A stretch of 64,000 bases of DNA. It comes from Duganella sp. Root336D2 (GTDB lineage: Bacteria; Pseudomonadota; Gammaproteobacteria; Burkholderiales; Burkholderiaceae_D). This document shows positions 39,797 to 49,623 of this stretch, piece by piece (position 1 is the first letter of the stretch; each line of letters opens with the position of its first letter). Position numbers and translations under genes: made by a program. Below the pieces are notes generated by a model that was not told where the DNA came from, ran no database searches, and saw only the letters and a list, made by a program, of their open reading frames with translations. The stretch lies in the NCBI RefSeq assembly GCF_001425005.1, contig NZ_LMDB01000002.1, positions 62,001-126,000 on the forward strand, given 5' to 3'.

Positions 39797-40540
39797 ATGT
39801 TTGACCACCTCCGTGACGACATCCGCAGCATCATCGAGCGCGATCCCGCAGCTCGCAATGGCTGGGAGGTGCTGACCTGTTACCCCGGGCTGCAAGCGAT
39901 CGTCATGCACCGCTGGGCGCACTGGTGCTGGACCCACGGCCTGAAATGGCTGGGCCGCTTCATTTCCTACCTGGCCCGCATCATCACCGGCATCGAGATC
40001 CACCCGGGCGCCAGCATCGGCCGCCGCGTCTTCATCGACCACGGCTTTGGCGTCGTCATCGGCGAAACCGCGGAAATCGGCGACGACTGCACCATCTACC
40101 AGGGCGTCACCCTCGGCGGCACGTCGTTGCACGCCGGCGCCAAGCGCCACCCAACGCTGGAACGCGGCGTGATCATCGGCGCCGGCGCCAAAGTGCTGGG
40201 CGGCTTTACGGTCGGCGAATACGCCAAGGTCGGCTCCAACGCCGTGGTATTGAAGCCGGTACCTGCCGGCGGCACTGCGGTTGGCAACCCAGCCCACCTG
40301 GTACAAAAAGAACACGCAACACCATCGCCATCCTCGCGCTTCTTCTCCGCCTATGGCGTAACCGCCAACGGCGACGACCCGCTGTCGAAGGCGTTGCATA
40401 GCCTGATCACCCACGCAGTGGCACAGGAAGCACAGATCGAGCGCCTGTCGGCAGCCATGAAGGCGGCGGGTTTATCCTGTCCGGACATCAAAGCCTGCGA
40501 TAAGCTCGATCAGGCAGAACTCAACAAACTGGTCGAATAA
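39797..40540 (+). CDS. cysE: Serine O-acetyltransferase
   Basis: This 247-residue protein has an N-terminal helical region and a left-handed beta-helix of hexapeptide repeats ([60 protein letters not shown]). Motifs HPGAxIG and DHGxGVVIGET are those of CysE, which makes O-acetylserine, the first step of cysteine synthesis. The C-terminal tail is longer than in short CysE forms and contains a Cys ([11 protein letters not shown]). It is followed by yceH after 9 bases. Confidence 0.93.
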   Translation: MFDHLRDDIRSIIERDPAARNGWEVLTCYPGLQAIVMHRWAHWCWTHGLKWLGRFISYLARIITGIEIHPGASIGRRVFIDHGFGVVIGETAEIGDDCTIYQGVTLGGTSLHAGAKRHPTLERGVIIGAGAKVLGGFTVGEYAKVGSNAVVLKPVPAGGTAVGNPAHLVQKEHATPSPSSRFFSAYGVTANGDDPLSKALHSLITHAVAQEAQIERLSAAMKAAGLSCPDIKACDKLDQAELNKLVE

Positions 40541-40549
40541 GGAAAAACC

Positions 40550-41224
40550 ATGGACGACATTCTGGACCCGTTTGAAATCCGCGTGCTCGCGGTACTGGCC
40601 GAAAAAGAAGGCCTGACGCCGGATAACTATCCGCTGTCGCTGAACGCGCTCACAAACGGCTGCAACCAGCTCTCCAGCCGCGAGCAGGTAATGCAGATCA
40701 GCGAAGAAACCGTGGCCGACGTACTGGCCCGCCTGGCCGAGCGCAAGCTGGTCGGCACCGTCAGCCAATCCGGCGCACGCGTGGTCAAGTACGAACACCG
40801 CATGCGCATGAAGTGGACGCTGGAGCAGGACAAGCTGGCAATCCTGACCATCCTGATGCTGCGCGGCCCGCAAACGGCCGGTGAGATCCGCACCCGCACC
40901 GGCCGCATGCACGAATTCAAGTCGGTCGCCGATGTCGAAACAGGCCTGCAATTCCTGATCGATAAGTATCCGCCTATCGTTTCCAAGCTGCCTTTGGCGC
41001 CAGGCTCGCGTGAACCGCGCTATGGCCACCTGCTTGGCGGCGAAGATGCGCTGGCACGCGAGGCCACTGCCGTCGCCTACGGCGGCAGCGCAAGCGCAGC
41101 AGGCGAGGGCGGCGGCAGCCGTGCCGACCGGGTGACCCAACTGGAGCAGGAAGTCGCTTCCCTGCGCGAAGAAGTCGCCGCACTGGCTGCACAGGTCGCC
41201 GAACTGAGGGCTGTAATCGAGTAG
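40550..41224 (+). CDS. YceH-family (DUF480) protein
   Basis: This 224-residue protein has the DUF480/YceH fold of two winged helices: ILDPFEIRVLAVLAEKEGLT, DNYPLSLNALTNGCNQLSSR, and LTILMLRGPQTAGEIRTRTG. A C-terminal coiled coil (VTQLEQEVASLREEVAALAA) follows. The family is widespread but its role is not settled; an influence on export or envelope functions has been suggested in enterics. GGAAAAACC precedes the ATG. Likely co-transcribed with cysE. Confidence 0.9.
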   Translation: MDDILDPFEIRVLAVLAEKEGLTPDNYPLSLNALTNGCNQLSSREQVMQISEETVADVLARLAERKLVGTVSQSGARVVKYEHRMRMKWTLEQDKLAILTILMLRGPQTAGEIRTRTGRMHEFKSVADVETGLQFLIDKYPPIVSKLPLAPGSREPRYGHLLGGEDALAREATAVAYGGSASAAGEGGGSRADRVTQLEQEVASLREEVAALAAQVAELRAVIE

Positions 41225-41326
41225 TAGTAGCTGTTGTGAGAATCCGCCATATTCGTTTGGATTGATTGTGGCGGCTCCCGTGCATTGTTATGCTTGAAGC
41301 TGAACAAATCAGCCACGGGAGATCGA

Positions 41327-43213
41327 ATGGAATTGCTGCACCGCTTGTCCATCCGGCACAAGCTTCTTCTCAGCATGGGCCTGACCCTTCTGCTGTTCAT
41401 CGCTATTTCCTCCACCCTCAGCATCATGAAGACCAGCCAGGCGGCGCGCGAGCGCGTGCTGCGGCAGGAACTTCCGGGCCAGATATCGGCCATCCGCAAT
41501 GATGTGCTGCGCCAGATCGCCACCCCGCTGGCGGTCTCGCAAACCCTGGCCAACAACACCTTCCTGCACGCATGGGAAGAAGCAGGCGTGCCGGAAGAAG
41601 GTGTCGCCGCATGGACGACCGAGGCGAAGAACCTGAAGTCCAAAAACAATGCGGCTACCGTGTTCTGGGTCTCGCGCGCGACCGGCAAGTACTTCACCGA
41701 CAAGGGCTACGACCGCACGCTGAACGAGAAGGCTGCCAGTGACCAATGGTTCTACGGTTTCCTGAGCGGCAGTTCGGCCTATCAGCTCGACATCGACAAA
41801 GACGTCAGCGCCGATACGTATATGTTGTTCATCAACACCCGCGTGCAGACCGCAGGCGGCAAGCAGGCCGTGGCTGGCCTTGGCCTGTCCGTCAACGCGC
41901 TGGCGGAGGCAGTACGCAACTACAAACTGGGCCAGTCCGGCTACGTCTTCCTGGTGCGCGCCAACGGCACGGTGCTGATCCACCGCGACCCGAAAATGGT
42001 CGACGGCAAGCACCAGTTGGCGGAGATGCACGGCATGACGCCAGCGCTGGCCAAACGCCTGCTGGGCGGCGAAGCCTTCGTGGCCGACAGTTTCAAAGGC
42101 GCCGAAGGCGAAACCCTGGTGGCATCGTCCTTTATCCCCGAGTTGAATGCCTACCTGGTGGCGCAAGTGCCGGAAGCCGAAGTATTGGCTGGTATCGCAA
42201 GGGGCGCCGCCATGACATCACTGATCGCAGCCATCATCGGCGGCGGCATCGGGCTGCTGGCGATCTTTGCCATCGCCCGCGCAATCGCATCGCCGGTGGC
42301 GAAGGCGGCCGAACTGCTGGAAGACATTGCCAGCGGCGGCGGTGACCTGACCCGCCGCATGCCGGTCCAGTCGAAGGACGAACTGGGCGCCCTGGCAGCG
42401 GCCTTCAACAAGTTCGTCGAATCGCTTAACGGCACCATCCTGCGCGTGCGCGACAGCAGCCGCGCCATTGGCGCCGCAACGGGCGATATCGCCAGCGGCA
42501 ATATGGACTTGTCGGCCCGCACCGAAGGACAAGCCTCGAACCTGGAAGAAACCGCGGCGGCGATGGAAGAACTGACGTCGACGGTGCATAACAACACCGC
42601 TAACGCAGAACAGGCCAACAAGCTGGTTGCCGGTACCGCTGAATCAGCCAAGCGTGGCGGCGCCGTGGTGGGGCAGGTGGTCGAGAAGATGGCATCGATC
42701 ACTGCCAGCTCGAACAAGATCTCCGACATCATCGGTGTCATCGACGGCATCGCGTTCCAGACTAATATCCTGGCGCTGAACGCCGCTGTTGAGGCAGCAC
42801 GCGCGGGCGAACAGGGACGCGGCTTTGCCGTCGTCGCCAGCGAGGTGCGCAACCTGGCCCAGCGCAGCGCCGCTGCGGCCAAAGAGATCAAGGAGCTGAT
42901 CACCGAATCAGTGCAGCAGGTGGCCGATGGCGGCAAGCTCGCCGATTCGGCCGGCGCCGCGATGCAGGACATCGTCAAGTCCGTGCAGAACGTAGCTGGC
43001 CTGATGCAGGAAATCGCCAGCGCGAGCCAGGAGCAAAGCCTGGGCATTGACCAAGTCAACCAGGCCGTCACCCAGATGGATAACACCACGCAGCAAAATG
43101 CCGCGCTGGTAGAGGAAGCCGCCGCCGCCGCGCAATCGCTCAGCGAACAGGCCGCACGATTGGAAGAAGTGGTAGGGTTGTTCAAGCTCGACGCCACCCC
43201 TAAATTACGCTAA
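41327..43213 (+). CDS. Methyl-accepting chemotaxis protein
   Basis: ATG 41327 (behind GGGAGA) gives 628 residues. A membrane helix (about 14-36) is followed by a periplasmic sensor of dCache type (about 40-285), which includes [20 protein letters not shown] and [19 protein letters not shown] second helix (about 295-320), a HAMP domain and the cytoplasmic signalling domain follow. The hairpin tip is [20 protein letters not shown]. It should bind a small molecule and report to CheA/CheW. The end lacks the NWETF receptor-tether motif. No che genes adjoin. Confidence 0.92.
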   Translation: MELLHRLSIRHKLLLSMGLTLLLFIAISSTLSIMKTSQAARERVLRQELPGQISAIRNDVLRQIATPLAVSQTLANNTFLHAWEEAGVPEEGVAAWTTEAKNLKSKNNAATVFWVSRATGKYFTDKGYDRTLNEKAASDQWFYGFLSGSSAYQLDIDKDVSADTYMLFINTRVQTAGGKQAVAGLGLSVNALAEAVRNYKLGQSGYVFLVRANGTVLIHRDPKMVDGKHQLAEMHGMTPALAKRLLGGEAFVADSFKGAEGETLVASSFIPELNAYLVAQVPEAEVLAGIARGAAMTSLIAAIIGGGIGLLAIFAIARAIASPVAKAAELLEDIASGGGDLTRRMPVQSKDELGALAAAFNKFVESLNGTILRVRDSSRAIGAATGDIASGNMDLSARTEGQASNLEETAAAMEELTSTVHNNTANAEQANKLVAGTAESAKRGGAVVGQVVEKMASITASSNKISDIIGVIDGIAFQTNILALNAAVEAARAGEQGRGFAVVASEVRNLAQRSAAAAKEIKELITESVQQVADGGKLADSAGAAMQDIVKSVQNVAGLMQEIASASQEQSLGIDQVNQAVTQMDNTTQQNAALVEEAAAAAQSLSEQAARLEEVVGLFKLDATPKLR

Positions 43214-43224
43214 CAGGAGGACGC

Positions 43225-44043
43225 ATGACCCGATTCGCACCGCTGGCGCGCACCGCCGCCGTTGTCTCCCTGGCGCTCGGCGCCGCACAGCCAGCCCTGG
43301 CGCTGGACTGGATGGACAACTCCATCGGCTACCGCTTCGGCACCAAGTTCGCCGAACCGTACAACGGCCAGGACATCCGAAAGAGCGTGATCAACCTGAC
43401 CCACGCCAGCGGCTACCAGTACGGCAGCAATTACATGAACCTGGACATCCTGAAGTCCGACCGCAAGGACGACAGGGCGACCGAGACCTACCTGCTTTAC
43501 CGCCACACGCTCGATATCGGCAAGCTTTCCGGCAAGGAGTTCAAAGGCGCCGGCATGCGTGGCCTGGGCTTCACCGCGGGCTTCGACTGGAACCACAAGA
43601 ACGACAATGGCTACGCCTCGCGCAAGCAAATGCTGGTGATGGGCCCGACGCTGATGGTCGACGTGCCTGGCTTCCTGAATATCAGCCTGCTGGCGTTATG
43701 GGAAAGCAATGAGCCGATCGGCGTGTCCAAGCGCTACCACTACGACACGCACGCCATGCTGAACGCCGCCTGGGGTATCCCGCTGGGCAGCGGCTGGTCG
43801 TTCGAAGGGTATATGAACTACATCGGCGAGAAGGGCCGCAATGAGTTCGGCGGACCCACCGCGCCGGAGACCAATATCGACATGCAGGTGATGTATGACT
43901 TCAGCGCAGCTGCGGGACTGAAGCCGGGCAAGCTGAAGGCTGGCTTTGAATATCAGTACTGGCGCAACAAGTTTGGTAACCCATCAAACGTGCCAGGTAG
44001 CCTCGCGCAAACTCCGATGATTCGCGCGGAATATCACTTCTAA
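43225..44043 (+). CDS. Tsx-like outer-membrane porin
   Basis: This 272-residue precursor has a signal peptide ending QPALA and a beta-barrel pattern ending in aromatic residues (MIRAEYHF, with C-terminal Phe). WMDNSIGYRFGTKFAEPYNG and FDWNHKNDNGYASRKQMLVM resemble the nucleoside-specific channel-forming protein Tsx family. It should form a small-solute channel in the outer membrane. AGGAGGA is 6 bases before the ATG. A decayed copy of the 3' end of a related gene occurs at 45816-45882. Confidence 0.82.
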   Translation: MTRFAPLARTAAVVSLALGAAQPALALDWMDNSIGYRFGTKFAEPYNGQDIRKSVINLTHASGYQYGSNYMNLDILKSDRKDDRATETYLLYRHTLDIGKLSGKEFKGAGMRGLGFTAGFDWNHKNDNGYASRKQMLVMGPTLMVDVPGFLNISLLALWESNEPIGVSKRYHYDTHAMLNAAWGIPLGSGWSFEGYMNYIGEKGRNEFGGPTAPETNIDMQVMYDFSAAAGLKPGKLKAGFEYQYWRNKFGNPSNVPGSLAQTPMIRAEYHF

Positions 44044-44599
44044 TGCCGTTGGCTTTCAACACATCGATTGCTTTTTTTTGCTTGAACGCACGTTAATCCG
44101 TACATGCGCCACGCACGCCACCTTCTCACTGTTTTGCTTGCCATTGCGGTTATGGGTTGTGTCCACCATCAATGATGACGGGGCGTGCAAATTAATTCAA
44201 CGATCGGCATCTACTCGAAAAGTCTTTGTCTCATCGTCCCAAATCCACCATTTCAATATGAACATGGAGTTCAAGTCCCTACTTCAGCACATTGGTACTC
44301 CTGGCACCAAGTGATTCCACCCCGTGCGTGATTATTTCGGACTTTTCTAGCTCTTACATTAAGGAGGGGAATTACCCTTCCAGATCGCAGCCGCAATAAC
44401 CGCCACGTGTGTCACATCGCAAAATCGAGCATTTTTTTCGGCGCATGGCTGCGTCATTCTTCATGTTACCTTTGCGGTGATACGTTGTGACACTTAGCGC
44501 TGCGCACGCCCCTCGAGTAAGCTGAACCTGGGCCTCTTTTATCGCATTCGCAATGCCGGGGCAGCGAAGTTGAGGAAGTCAATCGAGAGGGAGCTCATC
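44044..44599. other. Long gap after the porin gene
   Basis: About 555 bases with no convincing gene. The base composition is clearly more AT-rich than the flanking core genes. A frame at 44078-44314 has no ribosome-binding site or family features. The stretch should hold the promoter of the poly-Ser gene. I see no tRNA or known RNA. Confidence 0.5.
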
Positions 44600-45529
44600 A
44601 TGTCGGAACTGGCTAAGCTGAAGAATAAGCTGGACGGGCTCGAATTGCGTGAGATACCGGCCTTCGTGAACAAATACGATCCCACTTTCTTATTGAACCT
44701 GAAAGGCGAGCCTGACCCTGTGTACTTGACCAACTGTTCAGGGACTGCCGATTTCCTCATCAAGTTATATCTGTCGAACGATTATTTCACTGGAAATGCT
44801 GAAAAAATCTATCAGGCACCTGCGGACGGCCAACAGCTTAATGTCGTGCCAAGCATGTCTCATGACAGCGAAAATTTGAGGGCGGAGGAAAACTTGAGCG
44901 TTAATCAAGCTAAGCAAATTAAATTTTCATCGAACTGCCGTTCCGAGATACTGAAATTGTCGGCTTGCGGGGAAAGTGGCCATTGGATCACCGTAGTAAA
45001 AAACGACGATAAAATCGGAGTATTGCACGGCTGGCACGGAAAATTTTCGTTGTTTCCTAAGCTAAATGGGCTCAGCGAACGTCACAGTTTCGTCTTTGAA
45101 GGTAGTGATGCGGCGAACGAGTTGCATCGGTTTATTACGACCGGGCACTTTATGAGGACGAGCTCATTGGAATGCCTGATGCCGAAAGGAAATATAAATA
45201 ACATTTCCAATAAAACTGTGGGGGCCCTATACCCGGGGGCTCCGTGCTCATCCGAATCAGCTTCCTCATCGTCATCGTCATCCTCATCGTCATCCTCATC
45301 GTCATCCTCATCGTCATCCTCGTCGTCATCCTCACCGTCCTCGTCTCCCGCTTCAGTATCCTCTTCCAGTTCCTCATTCACTGCGGCGGTGGCAACTGCC
45401 ACCGCGTCAATGCGGCCGGCACTCAATGTTGCGCTGAACTTGTCGATTGAATTTCCGAAAGGTACGGTCCAAATGCCGACCCGCTGGACAATATTCGCAC
45501 GCTACAGCAAGGGCGTTTCTGAACCTTGA
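44600..45529 (+). CDS. Orphan protein with Cys/His motifs and a poly-Ser tract
   Basis: ATG 44600 follows GAGAGGGAG and gives 309 residues. The first 200 form a possible enzyme-like domain: NCSGTADFLIKLYL (Cys46), then SGHWITVVKNDDKIG (His128, Trp129, with Asp136/137 after). Order and spacing resemble the Cys-His pair of papain-like or transglutaminase-like folds, but this is inference. About 25 consecutive serines follow (from about residue 222), then Ser/Pro-rich sequence and an Ala-rich end. There is no signal peptide. Codon use is less GC-rich than the core. It could be an effector or toxin; no partner gene is visible. Confidence 0.6.
   Translation: MSELAKLKNKLDGLELREIPAFVNKYDPTFLLNLKGEPDPVYLTNCSGTADFLIKLYLSNDYFTGNAEKIYQAPADGQQLNVVPSMSHDSENLRAEENLSVNQAKQIKFSSNCRSEILKLSACGESGHWITVVKNDDKIGVLHGWHGKFSLFPKLNGLSERHSFVFEGSDAANELHRFITTGHFMRTSSLECLMPKGNINNISNKTVGALYPGAPCSSESASSSSSSSSSSSSSSSSSSSSSSSSPSSSPASVSSSSSSFTAAVATATASMRPALNVALNLSIEFPKGTVQMPTRWTIFARYSKGVSEP
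45263..45332 (+). repeat. Tandem TCATCG/TCATCC microsatellite encoding poly-Ser
   Basis: A run of TCATCC-TCATCG units with a 12-base period codes for consecutive serines. Changes in unit number keep the frame, so slippage would alter linker length, not expression. Confidence 0.85.
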
Positions 45530-45815
45530 GATTGTGCAGATCGCTCGAGGACATTTACGCGCTGTTTGGAGAGGTATAGAAAATGGCGACGATTCAGATT
45601 CGGAACCAATGTGCTGCGGGTCAATGAATTTAAATTCGTCGCTGAACTGAGTGAATCCCCGCGACTCGGCTCGCAGTAACGCGAGGAGGGCAGTTGCGCT
45701 CCTCGAGACAAATAGCCGAGCACTAGTGCGCTGAAACGCTGGAGGCCAAAGCTTTGGTGCGTAAACGGCCCGCATGGCTGTTTCGCCCGCTCGCCGTTCT
45801 ACTCGAGCATCATCA
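45530..45815. other. Gap with no recognised gene
   Basis: The stretch between the poly-Ser gene and the porin remnant holds only short frames without ribosome-binding sites. It may include more of the decayed porin gene that I can no longer recognise. Confidence 0.5.
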
Positions 45816-45882
45816 CATCCATCAGCGTACGAACCCAGCTTGGTGCAGACTCCAATAGTTCGCGCCCGAATACTATTTCTGA
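45816..45882 (+). pseudogene. Decayed 3' end of a Tsx-like porin gene
   Basis: Reading from 45816 gives HPSAYEPSLVQTPIVRA, which aligns without gaps to NPSNVPGSLAQTPMIRA, the end of the intact porin at 43225-44043. One extra C then shifts the frame; removing it gives A-E-Y-Y-F-stop against A-E-Y-H-F-stop. The upstream part of this second porin is lost or unrecognisable. Confidence 0.7.
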
Positions 45883-45913
45883 TCGACCTACTTTGACCGC
45901 GCTAGATGACGCG

Positions 45914-48340
45914 CTATTGGAGATCACCGACGATCACGCCGCCGCGTGCCGCGCCAACATAGACACGGCCAAACACGCGCATATCGCCGGTGACGTAATT
46001 GACGCCGCCCCACTGGTGCTTGTCGTCATTGATCCTGGTCCAGGTGGCGCCCGCATCGAGCGACTGGTAAACGCCGAATACATCGTTGATCTTGGCCGAA
46101 ACATAGACGGCTGGGTAGGTCTTGCCGACGCCAGCCATGCCGAAGCCTACACCGTATGCCGACTGTACATTGGCGATTTTCACCGGCGCCGCACCGGCGC
46201 CGTTGATGTGCCACAGGCCGTTTGGTGTCGCCAGCCACAGGTCGCGGCGTACCGAACCGGGGACGGACGCCAACTGGTGTTGCGACGACCAGGCAGGCAA
46301 GACATCGAGTCCGGAGTGGATCGGCGCGAAGCTTTGGCCGTTGTTCGCGCTTTCCAGGATCTTCCCGGCCGAGAAGTCGTAGGTATAAAAGTAACCGTTC
46401 GCGACTTTGTCAGCGACGGGATTGAAGAACCTGCCGGAGTGCACAGCGCCCGTTACCGGATAGCCTGTCGACGCAGCCCAGCTGGCGCCACCATTGGTTG
46501 AGTAGAGGGCAGGCATCCCGCCCGGTACCCAAAGCAGGGCTGTGCCGGCTGCGGATACCGCGACGCGGCCTGCATCGAAACCAGTAATGGCGGCTGCCTG
46601 GCGCCAGGTGATGCCATTGTCGGAGGAGAGCATCAGCGCATTGGTGGCCGTGGTGCGCGCCACCACATTGGTGTTGAGCTCCGCCACATCGACGCTGTAA
46701 TGGGTGCTATCCGGATTGCTGTAATAGCCGCTGATACTATTAAAGTTGGTGTCGTAACGCGCCCCGGCCACGTCGCCCAGCGCGGTAAACAAGTGCGCGC
46801 CTGTGCTGGGTGAAACCAGCGGCGCATCAAAAACGGTTTCTTCGATGCCGTTGACATTGAAGAGCCATGCCACCGTTGCGCTGCCAAGGGTGTTGCTCTC
46901 CCATAGGCCGTAACCGGTGTTGTACATGATGTTATTGGAGTTGAACGGGTCAATGTCGATGTCGCTGATCCAGTGGCCCATCTTTCCCGCGAGCGAGCCG
47001 CCGGAATACGCGCCCACCCAGGGATTGGCCGGTGCTGCGTGCGTGCTGATGGCGTTCAGCCCAGTCCAGGTTGCGCCGCCGTCGGTCGATTTGTACAGGT
47101 CGTCGCCGGTCGACCAGCGGTCGATAGTCGATACGACGATAGTGTTCGGATTGTGGGCGTCGACTGCCAGGCCGCTATAGCCGAACGGCAAGCTTCCGCT
47201 CGGTGCGACCGGCGTAATATTGTTCCAGGTAGTAGTTGCCGTTACCAACTTGTAGACTGCGCCAGCCGTGATGTTATTGGGCCCCAGGCTATTGGCATAG
47301 GTCATTACCAGGCGTCCGGTGCCGTCCAGCGCCCCTTGCACTGGCATCAGGCCGGCCGGACCGCCTGGCACTGGCGCCCAGGTAGTGCCGCCGTCGGTTG
47401 AACGGTACAGCGTTTCGCCGCTTGTCGCTGCGATGCCGACGTATAGCGTTCTGGTGGCCGTGCCCGCGCTGCTGCTTGACTTGTCAAACATGACAAACGT
47501 GGCGCCGGCGGAAGTTGGAAAGCCCGGTACCTGCGACCAGCTGACGCCGCCATCCGTCGATTTGTACAGGCCATTCTCATTAGTGCCCAGGAAGAGGATC
47601 GAGCCCTTGTTCGGGTCTACCTGCAGGCGTTCGCCTGTGCCCCGGCCGTCCGAGTTGCCGCCCAAGCGGATTGGCAATTCGGTGCGCGACCAGGTAGCAC
47701 CACGATCCCTGGAACGCAGGATGGCGGCGTTGCGGCCCCATGAAGGAAGGTACATGCCGGCAGCCACATAAAGTTTCTGCGAGTCGTTCGGGTCGATCGC
47801 CAGCGACGCTGCGCCCTCCAATTGGTTATCGTCGCGGTTCAAGTCGTCATTGAGCGGTACCCATGTCGAGCTGCCGGGATTGCGGCGGTAGACGCCGCCG
47901 ACGTCGGTCCGGATATACACCAGTCCTTGTACCGAAGGGTGATAAGTGATGCCGGTGATATAGCCGCCAGCGCCGAACAGTGCCGTCGACCATGAATAAG
48001 TCTTTGGCGCGCCTGGATTAGCCGTACTTCCTGCGGGGGGTGTGCCGTTTGCGCCGGGAGTTGGTGCGCCGCTACCGGTGGAAGGGGGCGTGCCCGTTTC
48101 TGCGGCCGGCGGGGGCGCCGTGTTGCCGGATGGTGGCGTCGCAACGGCCCCATCGGTTGGCTGTGTCGCGTTGCCGACGGAAGGCAGCGCCGGGCTTCCG
48201 CCAGCAGGGTCGGGCACAATTTGCTTGGATGGTGTTGGCGTTTTATCGGCCAAGCCGCTTGCTGATCCGCGCCAGCATGCTGTCAGTGCGAGGGGCAGCA
48301 CGATGGCGCTCAGGAACGCTAGATTTGATGCCTTATTCAT
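45914..48340 (-). CDS. GH74-family glycoside hydrolase lipoprotein (xyloglucanase-like)
   Basis: ATG 48340 gives about 808 residues with a lipoprotein signal (MNKASNLAFLSAIVLPLALT, lipobox L-T-A-C). A Pro/Thr/Gly-rich linker of about 90 residues leads to a double beta-propeller catalytic module. GLVYIRTDVGGVYR holds the N-terminal catalytic-type Asp of GH74, and WISDIDIDPFNSNNIMYNTG the second acidic region. Several Asp-box motifs (STDGGVSWS, STDGGTTWA, STDGGATWT, SLDAGATWT) confirm the fold. It should act on xyloglucan or another beta-1,4-glucan outside the cell. It stands alone. Confidence 0.88.
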   Translation of the reverse strand: MNKASNLAFLSAIVLPLALTACWRGSASGLADKTPTPSKQIVPDPAGGSPALPSVGNATQPTDGAVATPPSGNTAPPPAAETGTPPSTGSGAPTPGANGTPPAGSTANPGAPKTYSWSTALFGAGGYITGITYHPSVQGLVYIRTDVGGVYRRNPGSSTWVPLNDDLNRDDNQLEGAASLAIDPNDSQKLYVAAGMYLPSWGRNAAILRSRDRGATWSRTELPIRLGGNSDGRGTGERLQVDPNKGSILFLGTNENGLYKSTDGGVSWSQVPGFPTSAGATFVMFDKSSSSAGTATRTLYVGIAATSGETLYRSTDGGTTWAPVPGGPAGLMPVQGALDGTGRLVMTYANSLGPNNITAGAVYKLVTATTTWNNITPVAPSGSLPFGYSGLAVDAHNPNTIVVSTIDRWSTGDDLYKSTDGGATWTGLNAISTHAAPANPWVGAYSGGSLAGKMGHWISDIDIDPFNSNNIMYNTGYGLWESNTLGSATVAWLFNVNGIEETVFDAPLVSPSTGAHLFTALGDVAGARYDTNFNSISGYYSNPDSTHYSVDVAELNTNVVARTTATNALMLSSDNGITWRQAAAITGFDAGRVAVSAAGTALLWVPGGMPALYSTNGGASWAASTGYPVTGAVHSGRFFNPVADKVANGYFYTYDFSAGKILESANNGQSFAPIHSGLDVLPAWSSQHQLASVPGSVRRDLWLATPNGLWHINGAGAAPVKIANVQSAYGVGFGMAGVGKTYPAVYVSAKINDVFGVYQSLDAGATWTRINDDKHQWGGVNYVTGDMRVFGRVYVGAARGGVIVGDLQ

Positions 48341-48554
48341 TATTCCATTGCATTTCAATGTTAAATTGCGCGACATCTTAGGCGAAATGTTGCTTTATGG
48401 AAATTATGAAAATTACCAAAGAGCTTTATGATTTTCACGAACAGCCCTGGGGCGCGGGCCCAGCAGCTGCGAGGGCGCAACGTTTTCGCGGTCTTGAAAT
48501 TCTGTGACTTGGACCAGAAATAATTTGCCTTGTTAGTGTTCTTAAGGAGAGACC

Positions 48555-48824
48555 ATGGAACATAAAGAGGCTTTGTTAGACTGCCTGGCGGAGTTGCGGA
48601 CTGCGCATGACAAGGCCAGCCAGGCAATGGCGGAAATTACCACCACGGGGGCGTGCGCACTAAAGGGCTACGGCAACTTGCCGTCGCTCAACCAGTTGCG
48701 CAGTTACGGGCAAGCGCTGACGCAGGCGCTTCGGCAACTTGAGCGATGCCAGGAGCTGATGCAGGCCGCGGCCGCCGCGGGAATGCGTCCGGAGCGCGCA
48801 ACCGAGCATGCCTACGTTCATTGA
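48555..48824 (+). CDS. Small helical protein of unknown function
   Basis: This 89-residue protein (MEHKEALLDCLAELRTAHDK) has an Ala/Gln/Leu-rich helical make-up with a central GYGNLPSLNQLRSYGQALTQ. AAGGAGAGA lies 5 bases before the ATG. There is no signal or membrane segment. It leads a possible unit with the 209-residue protein and the groESL pair downstream. I recognise no family. Confidence 0.65.
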   Translation: MEHKEALLDCLAELRTAHDKASQAMAEITTTGACALKGYGNLPSLNQLRSYGQALTQALRQLERCQELMQAAAAAGMRPERATEHAYVH

Positions 48825-48847
48825 GCTGTCGGCAGAAGGACTTTGCC

Positions 48848-49477
48848 ATGCATATTTTCGATACTGTAACTGCGCAAATTTCCGCTATGGGCTTACCGCT
48901 GTTTGCCGTCAGCGCCACGCGCGCCAGCTGGCCCGATACACCCCTGCTGCTGTTTCTCCACTGGCATGGCTTTCGCCGAGCCACACCCCTGCAACTGCAG
49001 GGAGTGTCCTTTCCGACGCGCGCGGTAGCGAGTTCCGCCCTGCAGTTCAATGGCCCCTGGACCAGTGGCGTAGCCGCTGAGGAAGCATTGCTGGATGTGG
49101 CCTGGCGACTGGGGGCCTGGCAACTGGAGCGCTTGGAACAGCGACCCTGCAACATGGCGGGGGCCGCCGCCAGCGAGGCCTTCGCTTGCCGTCAGGCATT
49201 CGGCGACAACGCTGCCGGCTATCAGGACCAGCCAGTGCTGGGAGGTGACCCGGATACGCGTACCGAGCAGATGGAGCTTGCGGCACGCAAAGGTTACCGC
49301 CGATGGCTTTTCCAGCCCGTCAAGGGCGGTTTATGGGAGGGCATCGGTCCAGCTGATGACAGCCTGGCTCCGGACGGTGGGCGTCTTTCGGATTGCCCGG
49401 TAAAGCCAGCTCCGACCACGTCAGGCCAGCGGGTGGTGTACCAGCTGGGCCGCCACGATCGCTTTTTCCTGCCATGA
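48848..49477 (+). CDS. Protein of unknown function upstream of groES
   Basis: ATG 48848 follows GAAGGA. The 209-residue protein begins MHIFDTVTAQISAMGLPLFA and has WPDTPLLLFLHWHGFR and LDVAWRLGAWQLERLE. There is no signal peptide, membrane helix or known motif. It lies 24 bases after the previous small gene. The gap to groES is 146 bases, so groESL may have its own promoter. Function unknown. Confidence 0.65.
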   Translation: MHIFDTVTAQISAMGLPLFAVSATRASWPDTPLLLFLHWHGFRRATPLQLQGVSFPTRAVASSALQFNGPWTSGVAAEEALLDVAWRLGAWQLERLEQRPCNMAGAAASEAFACRQAFGDNAAGYQDQPVLGGDPDTRTEQMELAARKGYRRWLFQPVKGGLWEGIGPADDSLAPDGGRLSDCPVKPAPTTSGQRVVYQLGRHDRFFLP

Positions 49478-49623
49478 AACATTTTGTTACACACTCGGCG
49501 GCGGCGGATATCTTGAAAATGCGAACGCGAAAACATATTTCCGACCTCGCTGAAGCTTGGTGCCAGCTTTGTCTGGGCCAATTCAGCTGTTAAATGATCT
49601 GACACCATTTGGAGATTGAAGAA

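Noticed and set aside
44078..44314. A 78-codon frame after the porin gene
   Set aside because: No ribosome-binding site, no recognisable motif, and composition typical of non-coding AT-rich DNA.
45082..45426. Minus-strand frame with a long Asp/Glu tract
   Set aside because: It is the reverse reading of the TCATCC/TCATCG microsatellite that codes for serine on the plus strand. It has no ribosome-binding site.
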